From assembly GCF_002865645.1 (NCBI RefSeq), contig NW_020194686.1, positions 124,001 to 188,000 of the forward strand: a stretch of DNA of 64,000 nt, written 5' to 3'. Positions 11,340 to 24,399 of this stretch are shown in pieces. Numbering within the stretch: position 1 is the stretch's first letter; the number at the start of each line of letters is the position of its first letter. Both the position numbers and the translations under genes were made by a program. This stretch comes from Hyaloscypha bicolor E. Taxonomy: Eukaryota > Ascomycota > Leotiomycetes > Helotiales > Hyaloscyphaceae. The notes below the pieces were generated by a model, which saw only the letters and a program-made list of their open reading frames with translations, made no database searches and was not told where the DNA came from.

Positions 11340-12559
11340 GGAGCTTGACCCTGTGATGCAGCTCTCCAGAAAACCGGGAGGGGAGCTTCTCTTTATCCCA
11401 AGGGTTAAACTTGGGTGCAACTGCAAGGCGGACCCAAAACTTGTCCATCATAGACTTGTATGCGCAAGGGAGCAACTTCTGGGTGGCGGGGCAGGAACGA
11501 CCGGCATGCGCTCCGAAAACTGCAGGTGGCCATTGCAGAAAACAGGAAGTTGGCATGTGGAAAGAAGAGCTGAGGAGGCACAAGCTTAGCTGTACGAGGC
11601 AGGTCGTCGTTGCTATGGGTGGGAGTCTTATCTGCAATTTCATGAAGCTTATATTCTTCTCCGCAAATGATTGCGTCAAACGACAGAGCTTGCCCTGTTC
11701 GACCGCCGCAGCCCCTGTAGAATGAGGGGTTTCCTGGCGACCAGCTTCCTGAACAGGCTTGGTCGACAAGCGCGATCAGCACTTCTAATTTGGCCCCTCA
11801 GACAAGTCAGGAACAACGCATTTAACCCCACCAATAATATAATAATATCAGATATTACAGGTCACAGCATTAGGGCTGCACCTTCCCTTTGCGAGTGATA
11901 CGATATCCCGCGTCACCTCCATTTGAGCTTCCCTTCCACATTTGACGAAAAGGCCACAATTCATCAGTTATTCTATATAGAGGCGTTCGCTGGAGTTTAT
12001 CCTGAGTCGAGACCAGACCAATTTTTGTGCGACATGAGGTGTGGAACGCCAACCCCGACTCGTCCCTGTTCTTCGTCGTGCTACAGTTCGCCTCACAGGG
12101 CAACTGCGCCCCCAAGTCGTCAACGTCAAGATGGTTCAAGAATTATGTGCGTGAGACGTGGCAAAAACGTCGCTCCTGCCACTTGAACGCGAAGCAGTAG
12201 CTTTAAAGTTCTCGACGGAGGAAATGCCGAGTGGAAACCCTTCCCTCATTTTAGTAGCACACTGGAACCGATATTTGGAAATTTTCTTGCATAGAGCGAA
12301 ATGGCTCTTGGGTTCGTCACGAGATTTCCGCAAGCTTGCGGGAACTGATGAGCTGAGGGTGTATTTTGTTCGAAGCTAAACACTTTCTTGTCAGTCTCTA
12401 TTGCTGCAAAGGGAGGTTTTATCAGACAAAACGACTTCAGTCATTTTGTACTTTCAATTTTGATACACTAAATCTAGAGGAATTACAAGTATGGAAGAAA
12501 AGTTATTAATGACGTCCCGTTCTGGTCGCTAATAACAAGACCCAGAGCATTTGAAACTA
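11340..12559. other. Intergenic upstream of the sedolisin, up to the transposon block
   Basis: Contains the sedolisin promoter side and roughly 1 kb without recognised genes. Open frames on the minus strand (11,143-11,782) overlap the sedolisin first exon or its leader and lack any domain. Base composition drops towards AT after about 12.4 kb, next to the transposon. Confidence 0.5.
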
Positions 12560-12718
12560 ATCGCGAGGTTTCCACCAATTTCGCCTATTTCCCTAAAAAT
12601 AGGCGAGGTACACCCAAAAGCAAATTTCAGCGAAACACAAGTTATTTGTATAGGAATTGCCTGAATTGCTACTGCAAAGTGACCTCAACCCATTTCTCCA
12701 CGACAGATTTGATCCAAA

Positions 12719-13305
12719 ATGCCTACCCCTTCTGCAGGTATCGAGAAACGATTATAGCAAGCTATTAAAGCTATTTGCACGGGTCAAATTAATACCTTTC
12801 CGCAAGCTGCGAAGTACTATTATATCGACTAGGACCTTTTGATTGCCCGCTCCCACGGAAGACCTACGAACCATATAAAGGGGAGGCAAAATAAGAAGCT
12901 TACGGAGGAGGAGAACTAATCTTTGAGGCGATATTACGAGCGGTATATTATTGCAGGAGATCCCCTAGAGAGATACCATATTAAGGCAGTAGCTAATAGT
13001 ATTTGTTATGTTATAGGAAAGAAGCCTATATTAAAGCCTTGGTTAATATAATGGATAAAACGAAATCCAGATCTCCTAAAGAAGAAGAAATCGAAATCCC
13101 TAGCTACTAAACGGAAAGTAACCTATGAAATTGAGGAGATTCGCGAATACTTTCGGAGGTTTAAGAAGGCAAGGGATAAGTACGAGATTAAGCCAGAGAA
13201 CTACTAGAATTTCAATAAAACGGGATAGCGGATTAGGTCTTTAAAAGAATATATTATCTTTATATTTCCTAATATTACTACGGTTTATATATCTAATCCA
13301 GATAT
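12719..13305 (+). pseudogene. Fot1/Pogo-like transposase, N-terminal half (broken)
   Basis: The plus-strand frame from the ATG at 12,719 reads as a Pogo-type transposase: a psq helix-turn-helix region (QAIKAICTGQINTFPQAAK), a CENP-B-type HTH segment (RYHIKAVANSI) and the start of the DDE domain. The first catalytic block, usually NFDETG in the family, here reads NFNKTG followed by a stop, so the catalytic Asp is lost through a G-to-A change. Several in-frame TAG/TAA codons sit at positions normally Gln or Trp. The frame ends at VYISNPD, where the gypsy LTR begins. Inactive. Confidence 0.82.
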
Positions 13306-13606
13306 TGTAATACGGCAGGCCGTACTCGTTAAAAATCATATTGTTTTGGCGGTTTTGAGGTTTAGGTCACATAGTAAAGGCTGCGGCCTTTTGCACGTGA
13401 CTTGCGGAAATCATATAAGAAAGCTGGTTTTTCTATAGACTTAGAGAATAATCTCTTATGAGTATTTAATTAATTAAGCTTTTATATACTATATACTATT
13501 TATGCTTTACTATTTATACTTTTAATTTATTATTTTACTATTAAGTCACGTTTTGCGTTCTAGTATACTTTATATGGGTTTTTGTCTTATTATAGTTTCC
13601 CTCTCA
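13306..13606 (+). repeat. 5' LTR of gypsy element A
   Basis: Aligns over its full length with 34,381-34,681. Shared unmutated blocks include AATCATATAAGAAAGCTGG, AGTATTTAATTAATTAAGC and TACTATTAAGTCACGTTTT. Differences are almost all C here versus T there, or G here versus A there, meaning this copy is the less mutated one. Confidence 0.88.
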
Positions 13607-14619
13607 TATATTTTATAGTAAGTAATACAGGAAGAATAGAAACTTTATAATTAAGGTAATACTCTTATAAAGTTCTAAGAAATGTCTATAAAGCGGATTA
13701 TTAGCTTAGTAAGTTAGGGAAGAAAAGAGCTATTATAATGCCTTAAGCCTAAGGCTAAAATGTTAAGGATATATAAGTATTAATTTTAGTATCTTATATT
13801 AATTTCCGATATACCTAGTAACTTAAATATAGGTTAGTTATAAGATATAGTTACTAGTATAATATATAGGGGTAATAGAAATAGAGACTAATTATAAAAG
13901 AAAAAGAAATAGAAGAAATAGAATAAGAAATATTATATAAAGATAATTTAAGTTAGACCTTAGTTAGAAACAGACTTTAGTACTTGGAAATAAAGTTATA
14001 TTATTAATTTATATATTATTTTTAGTTATAGTAAAGACCGGAATAGAGATAGTACTAGTTTTAGTAAAAAAGCTTATTCCTAAGTCCGGAAAAAATACCT
14101 AAAAGAAAGAGTATCTTTAAATTTAAGTAAAATAGTAAACTAGAATTAGAAATAAGAATTAAAAAGAAATTAGAAATAAGAAATTATATAAATAAACTAG
14201 AGAAGCTTCTAAAGAAATAAATAAATACTAAGTAAAGAAATAAAAGAAAAATTAAAAAAATTAAAAAAATTAAAAAAATTATATTTATTATTTTTATTAT
14301 TACCTTTAATAGTATTAATAAATATATCTAGTTTAGCGAAATTAAGGAAAAGTACTATAGGTATTAAGCTAAAAGAATAGGAAAGAAAGTATAAGTAATA
14401 GAAATAAAACTAAAAAAGCTATTATCTTATTATTATTAATACTAAAACTCGAACCTTAACTATATTTATTATTATTAACTAGTTTCTCTCTTATTCTGGT
14501 TCTTAAATTAAAAGATATACTTAAATAAGAAATTAGCTCTTTAGGAACTTTATTAGTAGAAGTCTCAGATATAAAAACTTTATAATTAATTATAAAAGAA
14601 ATTATTAAGATTAATATAA

Positions 14620-15340
14620 CCGAGAATAAGTATATACTAGTACCAGGTTTAAACCTATTACTTATAGGAGCTTCTAGAATACTATAGTTTTAGGGAAGTA
14701 ATATTTTTATATTCTTAAAATAATATATAAATATATATAAAAACTATTATATTCCTAATAATACTAAAAGAAAGAGAATTATTTATTATATCTCTCTTAT
14801 TTATAAGAATTAGATTAAGGCTATACTAGAATACTATATTAATAATCCAGGAAATTATTAGAAAACCAAGTTCTTTAAGGCCTTACTAAAGAAATTCCGA
14901 GAATATAACTAGGAAATACTTAAAATTAGCTATAACTTTCTTAATTAAATTATTATATAAGCCCAGAATAAAGAAATCTCTTTTAAGTCTTATATTAATA
15001 TATTTAATAAAATATTAAAGAAGTTATTAAAAAGAAAAGAAATAGATAAAATTACTTAGTACCGAGAATTTATAAAGAAATTATTTATTCTAGTAAAAGA
15101 TTATATTCTTAAAAATACAAACTTTGAGCCTATAAATATTTCTATCTATAAATATAGTAAGATATATAAGAAGATAGTAATATTCTATTAGTATAAAAAG
15201 AAGAAATACCGTTTTAATATTACTACTAATCTATATTACGAAACCGGGCTCTGGGCTTGGAAAGCAGGTAAAGTAGCTCTTAATTCGAGGATTCTAAACT
15301 AAGAAAGAAAGCTCGTATATATAGGAGCTTTAGTATTCTA
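14620..15340 (+). pseudogene. Gag-like relic of gypsy element A
   Basis: A plus-strand frame with only RIP-type stops (TAG/TAA) resembles a retrotransposon capsid region: charged, helical, with ALLKKFREYN and the preceding NPGNY. Similarity is judged by position and composition rather than a specific motif, so the call is tentative. No functional product is possible. Confidence 0.45.
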
Positions 15341-17899
15341 AATACTAGCTAGCCGCATGTATTATTATATAATTACATAATACTAAATTTACTAGTAAAG
15401 CGGTAAAGTATAATAATCTAGACATATTTAGACTTAGATAAAAATACTTAAATATAATAGTTTATAATATAATTCCTAAGCCAGAAAATAGTTATTCTTT
15501 ACTAGTTCTTTTTATTATATTTCCTAAAGCTACTATAAATATAAGTAAGAAAAGAACCTAGCCTATAGCTAATTATATAAAACCTACTAAAAGTAGTAAA
15601 CCCAAGGAAAATAATATTAACTAGCTAGTAAGAAGTCTAGAAAAACTATTTATTATTATTATAACTTAAGAGAACTTATAAAAATAATTTAATATAGCTA
15701 CTATTATAATTCAAGAAAATATTTATAGCTTATTTATATAATCTAATTAACTATAGCTAGTATAATAGTATTAATAGCCTAGTAAATATAATTTAGGTCT
15801 TTAGGGAAAATATACTAGAAGTTATAGTAAAAAATATAAAGAATACTATAATAGCTATAGTAATTAAGCTAAATTAGATAAAGAATCTAAATAATTATAT
15901 TCTAAAGGAAATTAGTCTTAAGTATAATTAGAAATTACTACTTAAGTTAATATAGCCTATAATATAAATCTAGAACTAAGAAAACAAATTTGCTATAATT
16001 ATTATAGTAAAAACAAGAATAATAATATTAATTTAGAATATATTTATATTTCTTAGTTTTATTACTTACTAATAAAAGAACTTATAAATTATAAATATAT
16101 TTACTAATTTAATAAAAGATAGTATAAAGAGCTATTTAAGTCTAGATAAGAAAGCATTTCCTTTTTTCTTACTAGTAAATACTAGTAATTTAACTAAATT
16201 ATTTCCTAAGTCTAAAAAAAAGAATTTAATTATAACTTAAATACTTAACCTAAAAATATCTAGAAATTAATAGGAAATATCTAGTTTATTAGATAAGAAA
16301 GAAAAAAGAAAACTAGCTAACTAGAATTTATATATAAAAGTAAATAAGTTATATCTAGAGAATCTAAATAGCTATTTTGCCTTAGAGAAAATTATATTAG
16401 AATTATTAATACTTTAGGTTCTAGAATTAATAAATAATATTAAGATTTAGCTATAAATAATATTTCTATTAATATTATAATAGGTTCTTTATTAAAAAGA
16501 AAAAGAAAAGAAATAAAAATAACTAAAAAGGTTTTCTAAAAATAAGCTAAAGTAAAAGAAAAGCTATCCTATATAAGAGGCCAAAAAAATACTATTTTAA
16601 GTAATAATAAATAAGGAAATAGCTTAGCTAAGAATATAAATATTAATATTTCCGGAAATAAATAAGACAAATTAGGAACCTAGTATATTCTTAATTATAA
16701 TATATATAGGATTCCTAAAATTAATAATATTCTAATAAGATTACTAAAGAAAATAACTATTTTACTTCTAAAAACTTAAAAGAAAACAAGAATACTTATT
16801 AATATCTTAAAAATACTAGATCTAGCTATTATATTTTAGAACTAATAAATTAAGAATAATACTTCTTATCTTATTATTTTATAAATAGAAAATACTATTA
16901 TATTAAGTATAATTAGATATATTAGGAAATTTATAGAACTAGTAACTATAACTTATATAATAAATAAAATATTTAAGAAATTAGAAATACTAGTTTAAGT
17001 ATCTAATACTAATAGAATTATTTAATTTAAAAATATTAATATTAATATTCGGATATTACTAGCTTATAAATATATTATATAATCTTTATGCCTCTAATTC
17101 ATATTTCAAGAATCTTAAGGAAATATTAAATATAAAGAAATAATTAATACTAAAGCTAAAGTTAATATTTTCCCCGAAAAGATCTCTAGAAATATTAGTA
17201 AAGTAGTATATAATACTATAGATTATTAAATATCTATTATTACTAGGGCAGAATTTGGATTTATAGAAATAGTAAAGCTTAGAACTAAAATTATAAATAA
17301 AGTAAAATACGAGAATATGTTTTTCTTAGTTAAAAGAACTCTAAAAATTCTATTTAGTTAATTATTCTTAGTAAAAATAAAAATAAAAATTATATATAGA
17401 AATAATAGTTTATAGAATAGAAGATTTACTAACCCTAAAAATAACTAGAATACTTATATTATTATAATTATTCTATTTTTAAAAAATACTAGAAAATAAA
17501 AGAAAGTAATAGTTTAAGAATATTAAACTTCTAGAGTTAAGGAATTAAGTAATATAGAGCAGGAAACTAAAAATAAAAAGGAAAAATAGAGCCTAGTATT
17601 ATAACTAATAGTAATATTAGGGGAAATAAGAAAATGCCGGAATTTCTTATAAATTCTTTTATTTTAGGTTTAAGAATTTAGGAAATTAATAATATTTTTA
17701 GAGAAACTAAAGTAAAAAAGGCTCTAATTAAAATATTATTAAGAGTAGTTCCGGATTTAATAGAAAAAGAAGTAAAAAGAATATTAAATAAAGATATTTC
17801 TAAAGAAAAAATAAAATAAAATTTCCTAATAATAAAGAAATATATTTCCGAGGCTAAGAAATATAGAACTTAAAACTAAAAAGAATTCTAGAATATATA

Positions 17900-20800
17900 G
17901 GAACTTAAGAAAGATATATTAAAATATTAGATAAAAAGATATTCTTTATATCTAACTAGGAAAAAACTAAATAAGAAAATTATGAATTCCGGAGATTAAA
18001 TAAAAAAAGTACTAGAAAAAATAGCTATAGCTTTTAAAAAAATAATAATAACTATAGTTTATTTCTAGTTATAGAAATATATAAAATAAAAAATAAGAAA
18101 ATTTAACTAGTAAATACTAATAATAGAACTAGAGAAGGCTCTAGTAAATATTTAAACTAGTTTAAGAAATTCAAAACTAGAGAATATTTATAAAAATATA
18201 CTAGAAAATATAAGAACTATTTTTTATTAAGAATATTAGCTATTTCAAGAAATTTACGACTTACTTTTAGAATGCCTTAAATAATTAGATATTAGTAACT
18301 AGCTCTAAGAAGAAGAACTAGCTATATTTCAAGAATTAATAATTAATTAAGAAAATATAATTATATTTAATTAAAAAGAAATAAGAAAAGTTTATAAGAA
18401 TATTAGCCTACTTATTCTAATTAAGACTATTAAGTATAAGGCCTAATAAGAAAAGAATTTCCCATATTTCAAAGCTCTAGTACTAGTAATAATAAAAATA
18501 TTATTAAAATACCTAGATTATAAAGTTCTTAAGAAATATAATAGACCTTACCGGAATCTATAATTCTTAGTTATAAAAAAGATTACTAGGATTTATAAAC
18601 TAATTAATACTACTATAAAAATAAATTTAGTAATCTTATAAAATACTAATCTATTTCTATTTACTAATAAGATCTCGAAGAAATTTACTAAATATACTTA
18701 TATTTCTTTAATTAATTTCTTTTCCGGATATAATTAACTTATATTAGATACTTATAATAGAAATTTAACTATATTTATAATATTTTTAAAACTATTAAGA
18801 ATAATTATACTATCTCAGGAAGCTACTAATTCTATTATATAATTTATATAAATTATTATAATTATTCTAGAGAATCTATTTCCTAAAATCGCTATACTAT
18901 TTATTAATAATATTAGAGTTAAGAAACCTTATATAGACTATAATAAGTAGCTTATTTTACCTGGAATTCGGTATTTTATATTTAAATACCTTTAAAACCT
19001 AAATATAACCTTAGATAAAGTTAAATAAGCTAGAGCTAGTATTAGAGAAAAATTATAATTCTATTATAATAATATAGTTATTATTAGCTTTATTTATAGA
19101 GTACTTAAAAGAAGCCCTTTAAGCTCAGGAATTACTAAGATCTTAAAATAGAAATATTATAATAATATAACTAAAAGCAAAATATTTATTAGAATTATTA
19201 TTTACTACTATATTTGGATTAAAGGCTTTATAATTATTACTAAACCTATTTACTACTTAATAAGGAAAGATATAATATGAGACTAGGGTAATAAATAAGT
19301 ACTAGTTATATAAATCCTTTAAGAAAAGCTTATTACTACTCTAATACTTTATAAGTTATATTATAATTTATTAGAAAGTTAGGAAATAATTATATTAGTA
19401 ATAGATACTAGCCTAGATAAATAGAACAGAATTCTTAATTAATATAATAATAAAGGAAAAAAGAAAGTTATATAATATAAGTCTAAAATCTAAAATAATA
19501 TTAAATAGAGATATAATATTACTAAAAAAAAATACCGAGAACTAGTAAAATATCTATAAAAAGTATAATTCTGGCTATATAAAGTTTATTTTATTCTTAA
19601 ACTAGATACTAATATACTCGTTATATAGCTAAGTAAAGCAGCTATAGATCTTCCTAAAGCTCTAGTTACTTACTAGCTAGTATGAATTCAACTATTTGAC
19701 TTTAAAATTAAGTATATTAAAAGAACTAAATATATTATTACTAATAAATTATTAAGATATTTATAGTAAGAAAGTAATACTAAAAATAACGAGAATATTA
19801 ATAAATAATTAGTAATAAAGCTTAATACTATTAGAATTATACCTATTAAATAGAAAGTCTAATTAAAAAAAGCAGTTCCGGTTTAGTTATATAATATTAT
19901 TTTAAGGAATTAGATTCCTAAGATCTTTACTAGATATTTACCTAATAATATCTAGTTATTAGAAATTAATAATTAAAGCCTTACTATATCTAGAAGCAAA
20001 TTAGTAATATTAAAAAATAATAAAATCCGGAAGTTATATAATAAAGGCTATGGCTTTTTATATATAATCTTTAATAAAATAATAAATAATAATACTAACT
20101 CTTATACTTTACTTAATAACCTAACTATTTTACTAGATTTCTTAAATAATAGCTATTCTAAATAATACCAGAATATTATATAATATCTTATAATACTTTC
20201 TAGATTAGAAGAAATATCTAGAGCCAAGTTTCGAAAATTAAATAGAGAAGCTTTAAATTATAGCATAAGAGATTAATTACTATAAAGAGTAGTATCTAAA
20301 GTATACCTGCCTTAGCTTATTATTAATAATTAAGAATAAAGAGAAATTATTATTAAAGAGCTATATAATAAGATTAGATATACCAGAAAAGAAAATACTT
20401 TCTACTTAGTAACTAGTTACTATTACTAGAAAAGTTACTATAACTATATATAGAAATATATTAATACTTATAAGATTTATTAATATAAAAGTAAAAGAAA
20501 ATAAGAAAAAGCTCTATATCTAATAAAAGCTATATTTCTTTTCTATTACCTTAGGATTAATATAATTAAACTACTAGACTATAAAAAATATAACTCGTTA
20601 GTTATTATTAAAAATAACTTCTCGGAATAAATTAAAGCTAGGCCTTTAAAGAACCTAACTAGTAAGAAGATTACTAAGTTTATTTAGGAAGAAATTATTT
20701 ATAGGTATAGTTTATTTAGATAACTTAAAATAAATAGTAAATCGGAATTTAAAAGAATAATAATTCAGGAACTTAATAAGCTAGGAATTAATAGAATTAT

Positions 20801-21320
20801 TATTTTGGCTTATAATTTCAAGAGAAATAATATAATTAAAAGAAAATATTAACTAATTATTTAAATATTTATTATACTTATAATAAATAAAAAGAAGCTT
20901 TAAATTAATTTACTATTATATATTCTATTTACTAACCGAATTATTATATATAAACTAACTAGATTTACTTCTTTTTATATAATCTATAATAAGAAAGCTA
21001 TATTACCTATAGAAATATACTTTCTAATTTAGAAAATACTTAAATAAAATAAAGTCTATAATAAAATAAAGTCTATAATAAAGAAATACTTCTAGAAATA
21101 TATATAAAGCAAATATAAATAAGAAATAAAGATATTAAAGAAGCCAGAATAAAGAAAAATAAATAATACTAAGAAAAAAAGAAGTAATTTAATACTATTT
21201 ATTAGATTTATTTAAAGCCTATTTCTAAAAAGAATCTAGTTCTTATATATAATATTAAATTAATAAATTAAGATAAGTTAAGAAATATAAAGCTATTATA
21301 CTACTAACTTGGCTTATATA
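17900..21320 (+). pseudogene. Gypsy element A pol relic: reverse transcriptase, RNase H, integrase
   Basis: Reverse transcriptase is recognisable at about 18,540-18,950 (LINFFSGYN, then LLRIIILSQEATNS after reading a TAG as Gln), including the active-site region FINNIRVKKPYIDY, where the family's Asp-Asp pair reads Asn-Asn. A connection/RNase H-like region with YYYIWIKGF follows near 19,200. The integrase zinc-binding part lies at about 20,350-20,520 and its core at about 20,570-20,870 (LTSKKITKFI, LGINRIIILAYN). Dozens of in-frame TAG/TAA codons make it inactive. The clade appears to be the fungal gypsy group whose RT reads IDFFSGYDQ; this is from memory of the family. Confidence 0.78.
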
Positions 21321-22436
21321 AAGTAAGATATATAGATTAACTAAAGAAATACTATATATTAGAAGAGCTTAATAATATTATATTCTAAAAAACATATACC
21401 GGGAATTAACTTAAATAATTTATTAAAAGAAATAAATTCTAGTACTTTCCTAAAAACAAAGTTAATAATAAGTATATATCTATAAATAAATATTTTAAGA
21501 TAGATATAAAACTAGAAAAGAAAGTAGTTATAAAATACTATAAGTAAAATAGTATTTAGGAAATCGAGAAAGTTACTAGTATTATTATATATATTCTAAA
21601 ATTACCGAAATTAGAGAAAGTAAAATATATTTCCTTTATAGAAAACTAGAAGGAAATATCTAATAATAAGAGCTTTTCTTAACCTGAAATAAAGCTTATT
21701 ATTTTTAATTCTTTATATATCTTTTATTTTTCTTTTCTAATTATTATTTATAATTTTTAGAAAATATTATTATTAGATTATTATTTTAGAAATTAGATAA
21801 GCTTTATTATTACTTATTTCCTATTATTATCTAATTATTACTACTAAATAATATTTTTAATATATGAAATTCTATTACTAGATCTTGGGAATTAAATATA
21901 AAACATTTCTTTTAATATAAAAATAAATAGAAAGTTAAGAAATTACCTTATAAACTCTTAATTTCGAACTATAGTAATAAATAGTAATTATATTTGGAAA
22001 TTAGGAAAAGAAAAGAAAAAGAAAAAGGGCCTTTTATATATATTTTACTAAAATAGAAACTTTTTAGAAGCTTTATTTACCTTTTTAATTAGCTATTCTC
22101 ACAGCTTATACTAGTCTAAAGCTTAACTATAATATTTATAAATCTCGATTTTAACTTAAACTATTATTATAAGTTTTCTTATAATATTGAAATAAACTTC
22201 CTAATTAGAAGTTATATATAAACGAAATAGCCGAACTAGAAGCCTTATAAAAGAAAAGAGAAACCTTATTAAACTTAATAATTATTTCTAAAAGTACTTA
22301 ATAATATATAATTCTGGAAATTTCTTAGATATTAAATAAACTAGATTTGTCTATTTAAAGCCTATTATATACTAGAAAACTTACTTTTTCTTTAATATAA
22401 CTATAACTACTTTTAAAACTTATATTAAGGCTTAAT

Positions 22437-22735
22437 TTATAAGGTATTTATTAGTAGGTAATAAAATAATAAAACGAATTAGTAAGTTATAAAACTATAG
22501 TATTAAATTTAGTATAGAACTAATCTCTATTCCTCTTATATAGTCCAGGGAAGCCTCCTCTAAATAGGAGGCCCTGATAATATATATATAATTAGTAATT
22601 TATAAACCTAATACTTATAATATAAATAATAATTAGTTATAAAATTAAAGGGCCTCTAATTTCCTTAATTAATACCTGTAATATCTAAGGTTTATTATAT
22701 ATTCTTAAGTTATATGTAATCCTATATATATTATA
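22437..22735 (-). repeat. 3' LTR of gypsy element B
   Basis: Direct-repeat partner of 29,955-30,252 with mainly C/T and G/A differences, each copy carrying its own set of changes. Boundaries are accurate to a few bases only. Confidence 0.82.
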
Positions 22736-24399
22736 ACTATACTTCTTTCCTAGGATCTTATTCTTAAGATATATTAATCTATCCTAGTAAATATTTAATT
22801 AATTATTTATTTATTTAATTAAGGTAAACTTCTAGTATTTTAAGAAATAGTTTTATTAATATAATTTAGATAATAAATATAAAAATTATCTAATTAGATT
22901 AGAGCTAAGTAAATAAGAAGAAAGAGTAATTATATTTCAGATATAGGAACTAGCTAGTAATTGCAATTTCGTTTAGGATCTGAGTATTCTAATTAGCTTA
23001 ATCCAAAGTACTAAGATATTATCCTATAAAATTAATACTATTTATTAGATCTTATATTAGAATAATCTAAATAGCTATATAAAAAGAATTTAATAAATAT
23101 TTATATAAGAAACCTATATAAATATTTCTGAGATTCTAGAGATTATTTATAGGCTCCTAAAAGCATATATTAATTAGTTATACTAATTTCTAATTAGGAC
23201 TAGTATAAAAACTAGTAGTTAATTCAGGTAGTTTTTTATTTTTATAAAAAAACCTCTTTATATTACTATATACTCTTTTCCTTTCTAATAACTATATATA
23301 TAATAACTTTTTCTATTATTATTTTCTAGCCTTTTCTTTTACTCTTTTCTAAGTCTTCTTTAATTATTTTTAATTAATTTTATAATATTTTTTTCTAGCT
23401 TTATTATTTGCTTATATAATAATAAGTATAAAGGTAATCTTATAGCCTCCTTTCCTATTACTAGTAAATACTTGAAATATTTCAAGTATTTATTTATTAA
23501 TTCCTTTATCTTATATATTATAGTATCTAGTAAAAAGAATTATAACTATTATAATAAGGGTTCTAAATCTTATATATTAGTAAGTTCTTTAGCTTTAATA
23601 TTTATTAAAGCTAATATGATTTCAGATTCCTTATTACCTATTAAAGGCTTACCGGTTCTAGGAAAGTATTATTATAATTTTTAAGAAATTTCTTAAAATA
23701 TATCCTAAATAATATTATATTAATAAGAATAATATTATTAATTAGGTTTTTAAAGACTAGAAAAATACTAATAAGCTTCAGAATTCTTCTTTTCATCTTA
23801 GTAAGGCAAATAATAATACTATTTGAATTAGTATTCTAAAGATAAGTTTTTTCTAATATATTTAGGTATTTACTAATTCTTTAAAGAAATACTATAATAT
23901 TTATTTTTAAGGTATTAATCTTATTATTAAGCTTATTACTAAGATTACTAAATAGTTTATTACTAGTATTTTAAGTATTAATAATATAATACTTATAATT
24001 ATTCGGGACCTAACTTTAGAAATTCGGGCTTTCTATAAAATATATATAACTATTATAAATTCCTTATTTACTTTTTTTAATATCCTTAATACTAATATTA
24101 TTATAGTATAATTATATCCCGTTAAGAGATAAGCGGATTCCGGAAAATATTAGCTAATTCTTTATTAAGTCCTAAATAGGGCTAGTATTTAGTATTCTTA
24201 TTTTAGGAATTAGGAATTTATAGGAATTAGAATTTATTTATTTAAGATACTTATAGCTAGTTTATTTATAATAAATCTTTCTTAATCCTAAATCTTTTTC
24301 TAATAATTTAAATATAATTCTTATAAGCTTTAATAAAATCCTAGAAAACTTTTATAAATAAAAAAATCCAGAAAAAGAATATCTTTATTATTATTCCGG

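Noticed and set aside
11143..11782. Minus-strand frames upstream of the sedolisin start
   Set aside because: They overlap the sedolisin first exon in other frames or its promoter and have no domain.
12583..12607. GCCTATTT...AAATAGGC considered as merely a local palindrome rather than a transposon end
   Set aside because: The match to 36,168-36,214 extends well beyond the palindrome on both sides with only C/T and G/A differences, and TA flanks both ends, so it was accepted as a true TIR.
23472..23684. A 70-codon open frame in the AT-rich block
   Set aside because: It lies inside gypsy element B on the strand opposite to its pol relic, with Ile/Tyr/Asn/Lys composition expected from RIP-mutated DNA.
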